In this document: positions 1 through 8,900 of the stretch, piece by piece
Position numbering within the stretch: the first letter of the stretch is position 1
Layout of the letters: each line of letters opens with the position of its first letter
Source: Microlunatus parietis
GTDB lineage: Bacteria > Actinomycetota > Actinomycetes > Propionibacteriales > Propionibacteriaceae
DNA: 64,000 nt
Reading direction: 5' to 3'
NCBI RefSeq assembly: GCF_013407955.1
Contig: NZ_JACCBU010000001.1
Span: 5,642,001-5,706,000 of the forward strand
Notes under the pieces: generated by a model
What the model saw: the letters and a program-made list of their open reading frames with translations, nothing else
Database searches by the model: none
What the model was told of the DNA's origin: nothing
Position numbers and translations under genes: made by a program

Positions 1-90
1 GACGCGGACGCCCTGTCCAGCACCACCCCGGCCGACCTGTCGCTGTCCTTCCGCCCCTTCCAGATCATCACCCTCCGCTACTCCCGCTGA
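1..90 (+). CDS. C-terminal end of a protein, possibly a GH38 alpha-mannosidase (partial)
   Basis: The window opens inside a reading frame that runs 29 codons to a TGA at 88-90. The tail reads ...SLSFRPFQIITLRYSR. A short beta-strand ending of the form 'rPfqi-TLR' is typical of the last strand of glycoside hydrolase family 38 alpha-mannosidases, and a sugar hydrolase would fit the polysaccharide theme of the window, but 29 residues are too few to decide. The frame is open with normal high-GC codon use, so the coding call is firmer than the function. Confidence 0.45.
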   Translation, partial: DADALSSTTPADLSLSFRPFQIITLRYSR

Positions 91-95
91 AAACC

Positions 96-160
96 CCGCC
101 GACCGGTCACCAAAGCAGCGTTTTCTACGGCGTGTCGCTGCACTGGTGACCGGTCGGCGG
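96..160. repeat. 17-bp perfect inverted repeat after the first gene
   Basis: The arms CCGCCGACCGGTCACCA (96-112) and its exact reverse complement (144-160) flank a 31-nt loop, starting 6 nt after the stop codon of the gene ending at 90. It would form a very stable hairpin. There is no T-tract, so it may be a T-less actinobacterial terminator, or the half-sites (each holding the palindrome ACCGGT) may bind a regulator. Confidence 0.6.
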
Positions 161-274
161 GCCGGTGGGAGTTCGGATCTGTCAGCCGGCGGGGCTGAGG
201 ACCACCGGCCCCAGGACCTCGTCGCACCACTGCCGGAACGTGGTTGGCGAACTCGTCTCCGGAGTGCGCTCGAC

Positions 275-553
275 CCCGCGGTCGAGCCCGTCGCGCTTGG
301 CCTGCGCCATCTCGACCATCCCGTCGGCCAGATCTTCAACCTGGTGGCGTTCGGCCGTGTCGTCTGGTTCGTGCCGCGGTCGATTGTCCAGCGCAATCCG
401 CGGCCGGACATCGCCTACCGGGAGCTGGCCGACCTGCCGCCGACGACGCTCACGGTGGCGTGGCCGCGGACCGCCCGGGACCGCGCCGTCGCCGCCTTCG
501 TCCGTACCGCCGGCGACGTCGTCAGGAGCGTTGGGGTTCGCGCCGGAACGTGA
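275..553 (+). pseudogene. Remnant of a LysR-family regulator (C-terminal part only)
   Basis: The frame ending at the TGA at 551-553 encodes '..IFNLVAFGRVVWFVPRSI' followed by 'RPDIAYRELADLPPTTLTV' and 'AWPRTARDRAVAAFVRTA'. This is the usual C-terminal end of a LysR substrate-binding domain (the 'VA-GRGV-LVP' turn and 'PRPD--YRPV-D-PP' strand). No winged-helix N-terminus or first effector half lies upstream; the sequence before about 275 is the terminator-like hairpin and unrecognisable text. I therefore call it a truncated relic. It is unrelated in position to the intact LysR gene at 2.4-3.3 kb. The left boundary is approximate. Confidence 0.55.
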
Positions 554-616
554 CGCCGGCGCCGACAGCCCTGGACACCGAGCCGCTCCCGTACCGGAAC
601 TTGATCTTGAACGAGT

Positions 617-1168
617 TCAGCCGGCGATGGCGAGCTTGATCACTTCCGCGCCGGGAAGCCGGCCGGCGTCGGGGCCGGGCAGGGCGAGCTTGCTGCCGCG
701 GATGCCGCTGCCGACGACGATCCACGGCTGTTCGGTGACGGCGGCGTCCACCAGGACGGGCCAGTCGGCGGGCAGCCCGATCGGGGTGATCCCGCCGTAC
801 TCCATCCCGGTTCGGCTGACCGCGTCGTCCATCGGGGCGAAGGAGATCTTGCGGACGTCGAGGTGCTTGCGGACGACCCGGTTCACGTCGGCGCGGTCGG
901 TGGCGAGCACCAGACAGGCTGCGGTCCGTTCCGTCTCGGCCCGGCGGCCGGACACCACGACGCAGTTGGCGGAGGCCTCGAGCGGAACGTCGTACGCCTC
1001 ACAGAAGGCGGCCGTGTCGGCGAGGGCGGCGTCGATCGGGGCGACCCAGGCCGGCAGGTCGAGACCGGCCAGCGCGGCGACGACGGGCGGGGCGAGCAGT
1101 TCCGGGTGATCGCCGGCCGGCGCCCAGTCGAGGGTGCCGACGCCGGGCGTGCGGGAGTTCTCGGTCAT
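617..1168 (-). CDS. YbaK/EbsC-type aminoacyl-tRNA deacylase
   Basis: This 183-residue protein has the fold and length of the YbaK/ProRS-editing (INS-like) domain family, stand-alone proteins that hydrolyse mischarged aminoacyl-tRNA in the cytoplasm. The C-terminal part 'EYGGITPIGLPADWPVLVD', followed by the glycine-rich 'VVGSGIRGSKL', is the characteristic end of the family, preceded by a '...VNRVVRKHLDVRKISFAP' stretch. The ATG at 1168 lies 6 nt after the stop of the AraC gene on the same strand, so the two are probably cotranscribed. The exact editing substrate (Pro-, Cys- or Ala-tRNA) cannot be told from sequence. Confidence 0.85.
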   Translation of the reverse strand: MTENSRTPGVGTLDWAPAGDHPELLAPPVVAALAGLDLPAWVAPIDAALADTAAFCEAYDVPLEASANCVVVSGRRAETERTAACLVLATDRADVNRVVRKHLDVRKISFAPMDDAVSRTGMEYGGITPIGLPADWPVLVDAAVTEQPWIVVGSGIRGSKLALPGPDAGRLPGAEVIKLAIAG

Positions 1169-1174
1169 CGGGGT

Positions 1175-1960
1175 TCAGGGTAGCCGGACGTATCGGCCCG
1201 GGGTGACGCCGAGGACCCGCCGGAAGTGTCGGGTCAGGTGGGATTGATCATGGAACCCGACCTCGGCCGCGACGTCGGCCGGCCGGTGTCCGGCGAGCAG
1301 CAGATGCCGGGCCAGGTCGACCCGCCGGCCGGTCAGATACTGATGTGGCGGGAGGCCGTACTCGGCCGCGAAGCTGCGGACCAGGTGTTCCGGGCTGGCC
1401 TGCAACAGTCCGGCCGCCTCGGCGAGCCCGAGCCCGGTCCGTACCCGGTCGTCGAGCAGTCTGCGCAGCCGGGCCGCGAGCGGCCGGTCCCGGACCGGCT
1501 TCGGCGTCGCCTCGGCCCGGTCCAGGTGAGCTTGCACCCGTTCCCGGATCAGCGCCCACCGGCTCTCCGCCTCGAGCCTTTCCGGCGCGGCCAGCACGCC
1601 GTGCAGCCGGTGAATCCGGTCCCGCAGCGCCGGATCCCGCAGCGTCGGCCGGTCCACGCCGGCGCCGACGCCGTGCAACTGATCCGGCTCGAGATAGAGC
1701 ACCCGTTTGACGAACCCGGTCCGGGTCGCCGGATGACCGTCGTGCGGCACGCCGGGCGGCAATAGCGTCACCAGGTCCGTGGTGCTGCCGTGGTCCTTGC
1801 CCTCCAACCGGTACCCGATCGCGCCCTCGTCGACGATCAGCAGGGTCCAGTCGGCGTGGGTGTGCCGCGGGTAGGCGTGATCGGTGAACCGCGCGTGGAA
1901 CACCTCCGCGATCCCGGTCGCCTGCGGGCGCCAGGCGGCGATCTCGGTTTCGGGCGCCAC
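1175..1960 (-). CDS. AraC-family transcriptional regulator with N-terminal cupin domain
   Basis: About 261 residues. The N-terminal half is an AraC-type cupin sensing domain ('HTHADWTLLIVDEGAIGY', '..VTLLPPGVPHDGHPA') and the C-terminal 100 residues contain two helix-turn-helix motifs ('GLAEAAGLLQASPEHLVRSF' and 'DVAAEVGFHDQSHLTRHFRR') ending in 'GVTPGRYVRL'. I chose GTG at 1960 because conserved similarity seems to begin near 'APETEIAAW'; an in-frame TTG at 1975 has a slightly better ribosome site. The long open extension upstream (to 2155) overlaps the opposite gene and is not believable. The gene is divergent from the DUF2000 gene at 2010, which is a plausible target. Confidence 0.87.
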   Translation of the reverse strand: MAPETEIAAWRPQATGIAEVFHARFTDHAYPRHTHADWTLLIVDEGAIGYRLEGKDHGSTTDLVTLLPPGVPHDGHPATRTGFVKRVLYLEPDQLHGVGAGVDRPTLRDPALRDRIHRLHGVLAAPERLEAESRWALIRERVQAHLDRAEATPKPVRDRPLAARLRRLLDDRVRTGLGLAEAAGLLQASPEHLVRSFAAEYGLPPHQYLTGRRVDLARHLLLAGHRPADVAAEVGFHDQSHLTRHFRRVLGVTPGRYVRLP

Positions 1961-2009
1961 ATCAAGAACGTACAAGATCGGACCTGAGCGATCGGGGCAC
2001 TCTGGCCGG

Positions 2010-2420
2010 GTGCGCTTCGACACCAAGATCGCCGTTCTGCTCGCCGACGACCTCGCGGCCTGGCAGCGGCTGAACGTGACCGCCTTCCTGGCCAGCGGGG
2101 TCGCCGCGGCCGCCCCCGACCTGATCGGCGAGCCGTACGTGGACGCCGACGGCATCGGCTACCTGTCGCTGTTCCGGCAGCCGGTGATGATCTTCGCCGC
2201 CGACCGCGAAACGGTCCGGGCAGCCCACGCCAGGGCCCTCGCCCGCGACGTGGCCCTGGCGATCTATACCCAGGAGATGTTCTCCACCGGCCACGACGCG
2301 GACAACCGGGCCGCCGTCGCTGCCGTACCGACCGAGAAGCTCGACCTGGTCGGCATCGCCGTGCACGGCGGCCGGTCGGCGGTCGACAAGATCATGAAGG
2401 GCGCCCGGATGCATCCGTGA
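2010..2420 (+). CDS. DUF2000-family protein
   Basis: This 136-residue protein runs from a GTG at 2010 ('MRFDTKIAVLLADDLAAWQR...') to TGA at 2420. The start 'KIAVLLADDLAAWQRLNV', the middle 'GYLSLFRQPVMIF' and the end 'DLVGIAVHGGRSAVDKI' match DUF2000 (PF09391), a small alpha/beta family of unknown function often found next to AraC regulators in Actinobacteria. It is transcribed divergently from the AraC gene with only about 50 bp between start codons, which suggests control by it. Its last 29 bp overlap the convergent LysR gene. Confidence 0.8.
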   Translation: MRFDTKIAVLLADDLAAWQRLNVTAFLASGVAAAAPDLIGEPYVDADGIGYLSLFRQPVMIFAADRETVRAAHARALARDVALAIYTQEMFSTGHDADNRAAVAAVPTEKLDLVGIAVHGGRSAVDKIMKGARMHP

Positions 2421-3294
2421 CCCGAGGGGACGAAGTCAAGTGGTCCAGCAGTCGGCGTACCGCAGGTGACTCGTCGTCGGGCCGGGTGATCAGGTACGTG
2501 TCGACCGTGACGCCGGCCAGTGGACGGACTACGACGCCGGGGACGTCCGGTGGCTCGTCCAACGGATAGAAGGCGGTCCAGGACTGCTCGCCGCTTCCGA
2601 CGTCGTGCAGCATGCCCTGCAGGGTGGTGAACGGCTCGCCCAGCCGCGGCGACAGCCCTGCGTCGTCGCAGACCCGCATGATCAAGTCGTGGAACGGCGG
2701 GTTGGCTTCGCGCGGGGCCAACCGAAGGGCGAGATCGGCCAGCGCCGCGACCGGTACGGCCTCCTGTGCCGCGGCGGAATGGGCGGCAGGCAGAACCGCG
2801 AGCACCTGATCGGTCCACAACCGTGCGGCCGCCAGCTCCCGCGGCGGGCGTACGTCGCGAACGATCGCCGCATCAAGATCACCGGTGGGTACGCGAGCCA
2901 GCCGGTCGGCCCGGGTTGCCCGGACGGGCTCGATCCGGAAGTCCGGCAGCTCGGAGTTCAGCCGGGTCAGCAGGTCACCGACCTGCCGATCGAACGCCCG
3001 GCCGACGCCCAGGCGAATGGTGCCGTCGCGGCCGGAGCTGAGATCGGCAGCGATCCGCCGGGTCCGGTCGACGGCCTGCAACACGGCTTCGGCCTCCGGA
3101 AGCAGGCGGGCACCGGCCGCGGTCAGCCGTACGTGACGGGTGGACCGGTCGAACAGCCGGAGGCCGAGCTCGCGTTCCAGCCGCTGGATGTCCTGGCTCA
3201 CAGCGGCCTGAACGATGTTCAGGCTGCGAGCCGCCCGGCCGAAACCGCCGGTCTCCGCGATGGCGACGAAGTACCGAAGCTGACGGATCTCCAT
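2392..3294 (-). CDS. LysR-family transcriptional regulator
   Basis: This 300-residue protein has the standard LysR layout: an N-terminal winged helix (residues 1-60, 'LRYFVAIAETGGFGRAARS' then 'AAVSQDIQRLERELGLRLF'), a linker helix and a periplasmic-binding-protein-like effector domain (about 90-295). Length and order are normal. ATG at 3294. It is divergent from the cupin gene at 3397 across a 102-bp gap, the classic LysR/target arrangement, so the cupin is the likely regulated gene. The 3' end overlaps the convergent DUF2000 gene by 29 bp. Confidence 0.93.
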   Translation of the reverse strand: MEIRQLRYFVAIAETGGFGRAARSLNIVQAAVSQDIQRLERELGLRLFDRSTRHVRLTAAGARLLPEAEAVLQAVDRTRRIAADLSSGRDGTIRLGVGRAFDRQVGDLLTRLNSELPDFRIEPVRATRADRLARVPTGDLDAAIVRDVRPPRELAAARLWTDQVLAVLPAAHSAAAQEAVPVAALADLALRLAPREANPPFHDLIMRVCDDAGLSPRLGEPFTTLQGMLHDVGSGEQSWTAFYPLDEPPDVPGVVVRPLAGVTVDTYLITRPDDESPAVRRLLDHLTSSPRVTDASGRPS

Positions 3295-3396
3295 GGCCCC
3301 TTCCTGCGCTCGCCCGCCGGTGATCAGGATCGGTGATCACTGTGGTCGCGTACTGCTTCTTGGTCGCCCGCCGCTCCTGAGCTGGACTCGAGAGAC
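3295..3396. promoter_or_regulatory. Divergent LysR/cupin promoter region with a 21-bp dyad
   Basis: The gap between the two divergent starts holds GTGATCA at 3320-3326 and TGATCAC at 3334-3340, forming a 7-bp-arm inverted repeat with a 7-nt centre. A LysR box is expected here and the dyad is the best candidate. However, TGATCA is enormously over-represented across the whole window, so this may be just two copies of that repeat. Confidence 0.4.
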
Positions 3397-3882
3397 ATGA
3401 TCAACCAAACACCCATTGTCGTACAGGCAGCCGACGCCGAGCTCCTGGCCGGACGGAACCCGATGCGTCTGCTCGCCGACAGCGATGCCAGCGAGGGCGC
3501 GTTCAGCATCTCCAGCGGCACCATCGCGGCCGGCGCCGACAACGCGAAACCCCATTTCCACAAGGCGTCCTGGGAAGTGTTCTGCATCATCGACGGAACT
3601 CTCGAGATGCTGCTGGATGACGAGCTGGTGACCGTCGGCGGCGGCGGGCTGGTCGCCGTTCCACCGGGCGTCGTGCACGCCTTCGGCGCGACCTCGGACT
3701 CGCCCGTCTCCGCGTTCGTGTTCATCACGCCCGGCGTCAACCGGTTCGACTATTTCCGCGTCCTGCCGAAGATTCTGCGCGGCGAGATCCCGGAGCAGGA
3801 ATTGGCGGAGATGCACCGGACCTACGACGTGCACTTCACCGAAAGTCCGCTCTGGGACCAGCGCGGCCACAGACCGACCTGA
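3397..3882 (+). CDS. Cupin-domain protein
   Basis: This 161-residue single-domain cupin has motif 1 'PHFHKASWEVFCIIDGTLEM' (metal ligands H, H and E) and motif 2 'GGGLVAVPPGVVHAF' with the final His. Such small cupins bind a divalent metal and act as isomerases, dioxygenases or storage-type sensors; the substrate is not predictable. The start ATG at 3397 begins ATGATCAACC. Its divergent neighbour is a LysR regulator. The region between its stop and the convergent LuxR gene (3883-3991) shows no gene. Confidence 0.85.
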   Translation: MINQTPIVVQAADAELLAGRNPMRLLADSDASEGAFSISSGTIAAGADNAKPHFHKASWEVFCIIDGTLEMLLDDELVTVGGGGLVAVPPGVVHAFGATSDSPVSAFVFITPGVNRFDYFRVLPKILRGEIPEQELAEMHRTYDVHFTESPLWDQRGHRPT

Positions 3883-3991
3883 GATTGCCGGGAAGCTCAG
3901 GACCCTTTCGGGCCGGTGCAGAGGTCGCGGGTGGTTGGTCGGCGGGCGCTGGAAGGCCTCCCGGCCGCGCGGGTTCTCCGCGGATGACGGG

Positions 3992-5584
3992 TCAGCGGCC
4001 GACGGACTCCGGGTGCCGGCCGGCCGACGGCAGCAGACCCCGTCGGGTGGCGATGTCGATTGCGTGGCGGCGCGACGTCGCGCGGAGCTTGCGGTAGATC
4101 CGCTGGGTCTGGTTGCGCACGGTGTGGACGGAGACGAACAGGCTCTCGGCGATCTCCGCGGCGGTGCCGCCGTCGGCGAGCAGACCGAGGACGACCTTCT
4201 CCCGCGGCGTCAGGGCGACCCGGTCCGCGTCTCCGTCCGCAGTCGGCTCGACGAACAGGACGACCTGCAGGGCCGTGATCACGGCCTTGACCGCGGGTTC
4301 ATGATCACCCGCGGAGATCAGGGTGCGCCGGTCCATGGTCACCAGGCTGTGCCGGATCGTGCCCGGATCGCCCGACTGGGTGAGGGCCCGGCGGACCAGC
4401 TGGGCCGAGCGGTGTTGATCACCGATCCGGTCCAGCGCGGTGGCCAGGGCGAGGCTGAGGTCGATCGCTCCGCGCCGTGGCGCCTGCTCGAGCCAGGGCC
4501 CGTCGGAGATCAACTCGGCGGCCTCACTGGGCCGGCTGGTGGCGAGCAGCCAGTGCGCGACCTGCAGGACCTGCTGGTGGTTCCGCGGTTCGCTCGGCAC
4601 CAGCTGCTTGGCCCGGGCGAAGTCGCCGAGGCTCAGGGCGAGTTGGAGTTCGATGCCGCCGAGCAACGTCTGCGGCAGCGAATCGGCCGGCAGCTGTTTC
4701 GGCCAGGTCCGGCGCAGGTGCGCGATCTGATCAAGGAGCAGCCGCTGCTGGCCGCGGACCAGGCCGGCCCGGGCCTGGGCGTACTGGGCGAGATACAGGT
4801 GCTCGTCGTGGACGAACCGGCCGGTGTGCAGGCGGCCCAGCACTTCCTCGTACGTCACCCAGTCCAGCCGGTCGGTGGCCAAGATCAACTGCGCGCTGAG
4901 CTGGCCGACGTGCGGACCGGGATTCAGCCAGTCCGCCGCCCACCCGTCCGGTACCGAATCGGCCTGATCCGCCCAGCGTTGCGCGGTGGCCTGCTCCCCG
5001 TACACGGCGTGCAGCAGGGCCAGTTCGCCCGCAGCGCCGGCAAGATCATCGGGATGGGCGTTCGGTAGGTAGGTGACCGCGTGAAGATCACCACCAGCCT
5101 CCATCAGCTGGCCCGCCAGCAGGTTCACCACGCCGTTGTGCAGGGAGAGGGTCGCCAGCTTGCGGTGGTCGGCATCCCGGGCCAGGATCAGCCGTTCGCC
5201 GATCGAACGGATCGCCGCCGCGTGCCGTACCGCACTGTCGTAGTGTCCATGATCACGAAGCGACCGCAGCACGGCATGCTCGACACTGACCCGGACCTCG
5301 TCATCGGCATAGCGGCCCTCGTCGATCATCCGCTGCACCGTACGGACCCGGTCCGGAACCGGTTCCGGGCCACGGGGTAGGGCGGGCGCGGTCCGGTCCA
5401 TGATCAGTTCCAGGGCCGGATGGCGTTGCCGTTGATCATGGTCGAGTCGGCCGAGCAGGTCGGGGAGCAGCCCGGGCACCCGGATCAGATGGATCCACTC
5501 GGCCTCGATCAGCCCTGCCAGTCCTCCATGATCATCGTCTTGTGCCGCTCGCCGGGCTGCCCGTACCGCAGCGGTGAGGTCCAT
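3992..5584 (-). CDS. LuxR-type transcriptional regulator with long TPR-like N-terminal region
   Basis: This 530-residue protein has a C-terminal LuxR helix-turn-helix (residues about 455-515, 'LTPREKVVLGLLADGGTAAE' and 'SVHTVRNQTQRIYRKLRA'). The preceding 430 residues are all-helical, rich in Ala/Leu/Arg and resemble the TPR-like arm of MalT/LAL regulators, but no Walker A ATPase motif is present, so it is a half-size relative of that group. ATG at 5584. No operon partner is adjacent; the ligand is unknown. Confidence 0.85.
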   Translation of the reverse strand: MDLTAAVRAARRAAQDDDHGGLAGLIEAEWIHLIRVPGLLPDLLGRLDHDQRQRHPALELIMDRTAPALPRGPEPVPDRVRTVQRMIDEGRYADDEVRVSVEHAVLRSLRDHGHYDSAVRHAAAIRSIGERLILARDADHRKLATLSLHNGVVNLLAGQLMEAGGDLHAVTYLPNAHPDDLAGAAGELALLHAVYGEQATAQRWADQADSVPDGWAADWLNPGPHVGQLSAQLILATDRLDWVTYEEVLGRLHTGRFVHDEHLYLAQYAQARAGLVRGQQRLLLDQIAHLRRTWPKQLPADSLPQTLLGGIELQLALSLGDFARAKQLVPSEPRNHQQVLQVAHWLLATSRPSEAAELISDGPWLEQAPRRGAIDLSLALATALDRIGDQHRSAQLVRRALTQSGDPGTIRHSLVTMDRRTLISAGDHEPAVKAVITALQVVLFVEPTADGDADRVALTPREKVVLGLLADGGTAAEIAESLFVSVHTVRNQTQRIYRKLRATSRRHAIDIATRRGLLPSAGRHPESVGR

Positions 5585-5999
5585 GGCTCAAACCGTCCAG
5601 GGCGCAGGGCATGCCGAGATCGACGCCGAACCCGAGACGCGCACAACCCGCACCAGTGGTGCCATCCTGGTATACCAATCCCGCTAGGACCTGGCCGGAA
5701 AACCGGGAGGTCGGAGACCCACAGTTGAGGTGGGCATGGTACCGCCCCGCCCTGTCCTGTAAACAGCCCCGCGCTCCGATGAATCGGTTTCCGCGAATTG
5801 ATCACCGACATGACCGAAGTTGACTATTTCGTTGATCATGTCGCCGCGGCGCGGCTCCACCGGCTGGCCAGTCTCGCCGGATCACCGATAGCAATGGCGT
5901 GCGCACGGGCGGGGGACCGGCGTTTCCTCATTCGTTCTCGCCGGCAGGTGGCCTTCTCCACATCGTGTCGGCCCGCGCACTGTTGTGGAGGATCGAGTC
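5585..5999. other. Intergenic region upstream of the surface-protein gene
   Basis: About 415 bp with no convincing gene. It carries the palindrome described separately at 5668-5677, two TGATCA sites and, at its right end, the GGAGG ribosome site (5987-5991) of the surface protein. Small open frames here have no recognisable similarity and poor codon pattern. Confidence 0.5.
5668..5677. promoter_or_regulatory. TGGTATACCA palindrome, GntR-type operator candidate
   Basis: A perfect 10-bp palindrome TGGTATACCA (preceded by C, followed by A) sits about 85 bp upstream of the LuxR gene and 320 bp upstream of the surface-protein gene. AT-centred palindromes of this type are typical operators of FadR-subfamily GntR regulators. 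No such regulator is adjacent; the only GntR in the window (20.8 kb) is a HutC/UTRA type. Confidence 0.4.
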
Positions 6000-8900
6000 T
6001 TGTCCGACAAGCCCCCTCGCTTCCGGCTCGCGGCCGCGATCGTTTCGCTGGCCCTGCTGACCGGACTGATCGCGTTCGGCAGTCCGCCGACGCCGGCCGC
6101 GGCCGTACCGGGTAATCCCGGTACGCCCGGCGAGCCAACCGTCCTCTACGAAGAGGACTTCGAAAACTCCGCCGACGCTACGAACACGTTGCTCAGCGAC
6201 TACGAGTCGGCCACCGGCATCGCGTACTCTGCCGACCCCTACTGGGCCAGCCGTGCCAACTGCAACGGTTTCATCATCGACCGGACCAGCCCTCGCCTCG
6301 AGGGCGACTGCGGCACTGGCGCGAGTGCCGTGGGTTCCTACAACGCCGTGACCGCAGTCGTCGACGCGCTCGGTCAGCACCAGGGCGCGACCGGCCTCAA
6401 CACTGCGGTCGCCTCCTACACCGCGGGCGATGGAGCGAACAATGCGGTGCAGTTCCGCACCGACGACGCGATCCAGCTGGCGGCCAACGGGCGGTTCGTG
6501 ACGTTCTCGGTCGACGCCGGTGCCATGAACTGCTTCGCCACCCACCCGCAGCTCCGGTTCTACCTGGACGGCGGCGACGGCGAACAGCCGCTGTCGGGCG
6601 CCGCGATCGATCCGTGCACGGACCCGCGGGCCGTCGATATCACCGGTACGTCGCAGAACGGATCCGCCGCCGCGACCCGGGTCGGCACCTTTCCGGGCGA
6701 CCGTGCGGTGCTGCTCACCGGCGGTGAGTTCGACATCGTGCTGCGCAACGAGAACGGCAATGGTCGCGGCAACGACGGTGCGTACGACAACATCCGCGTG
6801 CTCGACGTGACGCCGCAGCTGGACAAGTCCTTCGGCCCGGAGACCGTGCTGGTCGACGGCCGGTCCACGCTGACCTTCACGGTCACCAACACCAGCGAGT
6901 TGGGTGCCAAGAACGGCTGGTCCTTCACGGACAACCTGCCCGAGGGCCTGGTGGCCGCCGAGCCGACGGCCATCGGCGGCACCTGTGCAGCGGACACGAC
7001 CATCGGCGACGACGGCGCCTCGGTCTCGGTCGCCAACGGCGTCCTCGCCGCCGGCACCGAGTCCTGCACGATCACGGTCGCAGTCACCTCCGACACCGCC
7101 GGGACGTACGAGAACTGCGCCGAGAACATCTCCGACCAGGCCGGTATCGACCTGCCGGCCTGCGCCTCGGTGACCTTCGAGACTCAGCAAGACTTCCAGT
7201 GCGCGCCGCAGGGGATCCTGTTCCAGTACCCCGGCAACGTGCCGCCCACCCAGGTGATCGGGATCGACGTCGTGACCGGTGCTGCGAGCACGCTCGGCTC
7301 CATCGAGAATCGCAGGATCAACGCGATCGCCTACAACGTGCTGGACGACTACATCTACGGCCTGGATCTGCACAACACCACCATCGTGCGCGTCGGCGGC
7401 GATGCGAGCGCCGTCCCGATCGGTTGGCCGGAAGGCCTCCCTCACCTCGTCGTCGGTGACATTGACGAGGCAGGCCGCTACTGGGTCACGGACGACCTGA
7501 ACTGGCACGTGGTTGACCTCGCTCCGGGCTCCAGCAGCTACGGAACCGTCGTCGACCAGGGCCAGGCACCGACACCGGCCGGCCTCGCAAGCATGGGAGC
7601 TGACTGGGCCTACGTCCCGGGCACCGACGCGCTCTGGAGTATCGGCATCGAGGGTTCGAACGCCGTACTGGTCAAGTTCGATCGGGCGACCCGGCAGAAG
7701 TCCGTGGCAGCCAACCTCGGCGTCCTCGGCGGCAACACCTTCGGCGCCGTCTATGCGGACCCGAACGGCTTCCTGTACGGCTCCGACAACGTCACCGGCC
7801 AGATCTTCCGGGTCGATGTCGCGGCCGGCACGGCGCAGAAGTTCTCCGACGGTCCGTCCTCCGGCACCAACGACGGCGCTCGCTGCGCCGAGGCGCCGAT
7901 CCCGATCGACTTCGGTGACGCCCCGGACAGCTACGGCACCACGCTGGCCGATGACGGTCCGCGCCACTCGATCCCCGGGATCGACGTCCAGTCCGACACC
8001 GCGCCGCTGATGCTCGGCTCCAAGATCGACATCGACGTGGACGGGGTTCCCTCGGACGCCGCCGACGCCGACGACACCGCCGAGGTCGCCGACGAGGACG
8101 GGGTGACCAAGCCGGTGCAGCTGTCCCAGACCGGCCCGACCACGGTGTCGGTGACCGCGACCAACACCAGGGACGTGGCGGCCACCTTGGCCGGCTGGAT
8201 CGACCTCGACGGGAACGGCACGTTCGACGCGAGCGAACTGGTCACCGCGACCGTGCCGGCCGGCAGCGGCACCGCAACGTACCCGCTGGAGTTCGGCGAG
8301 TTCACCGGAGAAGGCACCACGTATGCGCGGTTCCGGTTGTACGGGAGCACGGGCGCCACGCCGTCCCCGACCGGACCGGCCGGTGCCGGTGAGGTCGAGG
8401 ACTACGTCGTAGAGGACCGCGAGCTGACGATCGAGAAGAACTCGACCGCCACCGAGGCGACCCGGATCGGCGACACGGTGAAGTACTCCGTGACCGTGTC
8501 CAACACGGGCACGGCGGCGTTCACCGAGGACGCTCCGGCGATCATCGCGGACGACCTGTCCGGGGTGCTCGACGACGCGACCTACAACGGTGACGTCGAC
8601 GCGACGTCCGGCGAGGCCACCGTCGACGGGAACCTGCTCCGGTGGCGCGGTGCGATCGAGCCGGGCGGCACGGTCACGATCACCTACACGGTGACGACCA
8701 CCGGTGCCGGCGACGCCGAGTTGATCAACGTCGCATTCCAGCCCGAGTGCGATCCGGCGGCCGAGGACTGCGAGCCGGTCACGCCGCCGCCGGCGGAGTG
8801 TGACGAGAACGGCAAGGACCCGAAGACCGGCCTGCCCTGCGACAGCACAAAAGTGGAGCTGCCGAGGCTGACGGTCGAGAAGGCCGCCGACACCACGGCG

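Noticed and set aside
146-1183. Overlapping open frames on the plus strand across the first 1.2 kb
   Set aside because: Apart from the LysR-like tail ending at 553 they are antisense shadows of the YbaK gene or unrecognisable.
3320-3340. TGATCA pair as a proven LysR box
   Set aside because: The hexamer is so frequent in the window that two copies in one promoter are not specific evidence; kept only as a low-confidence candidate.
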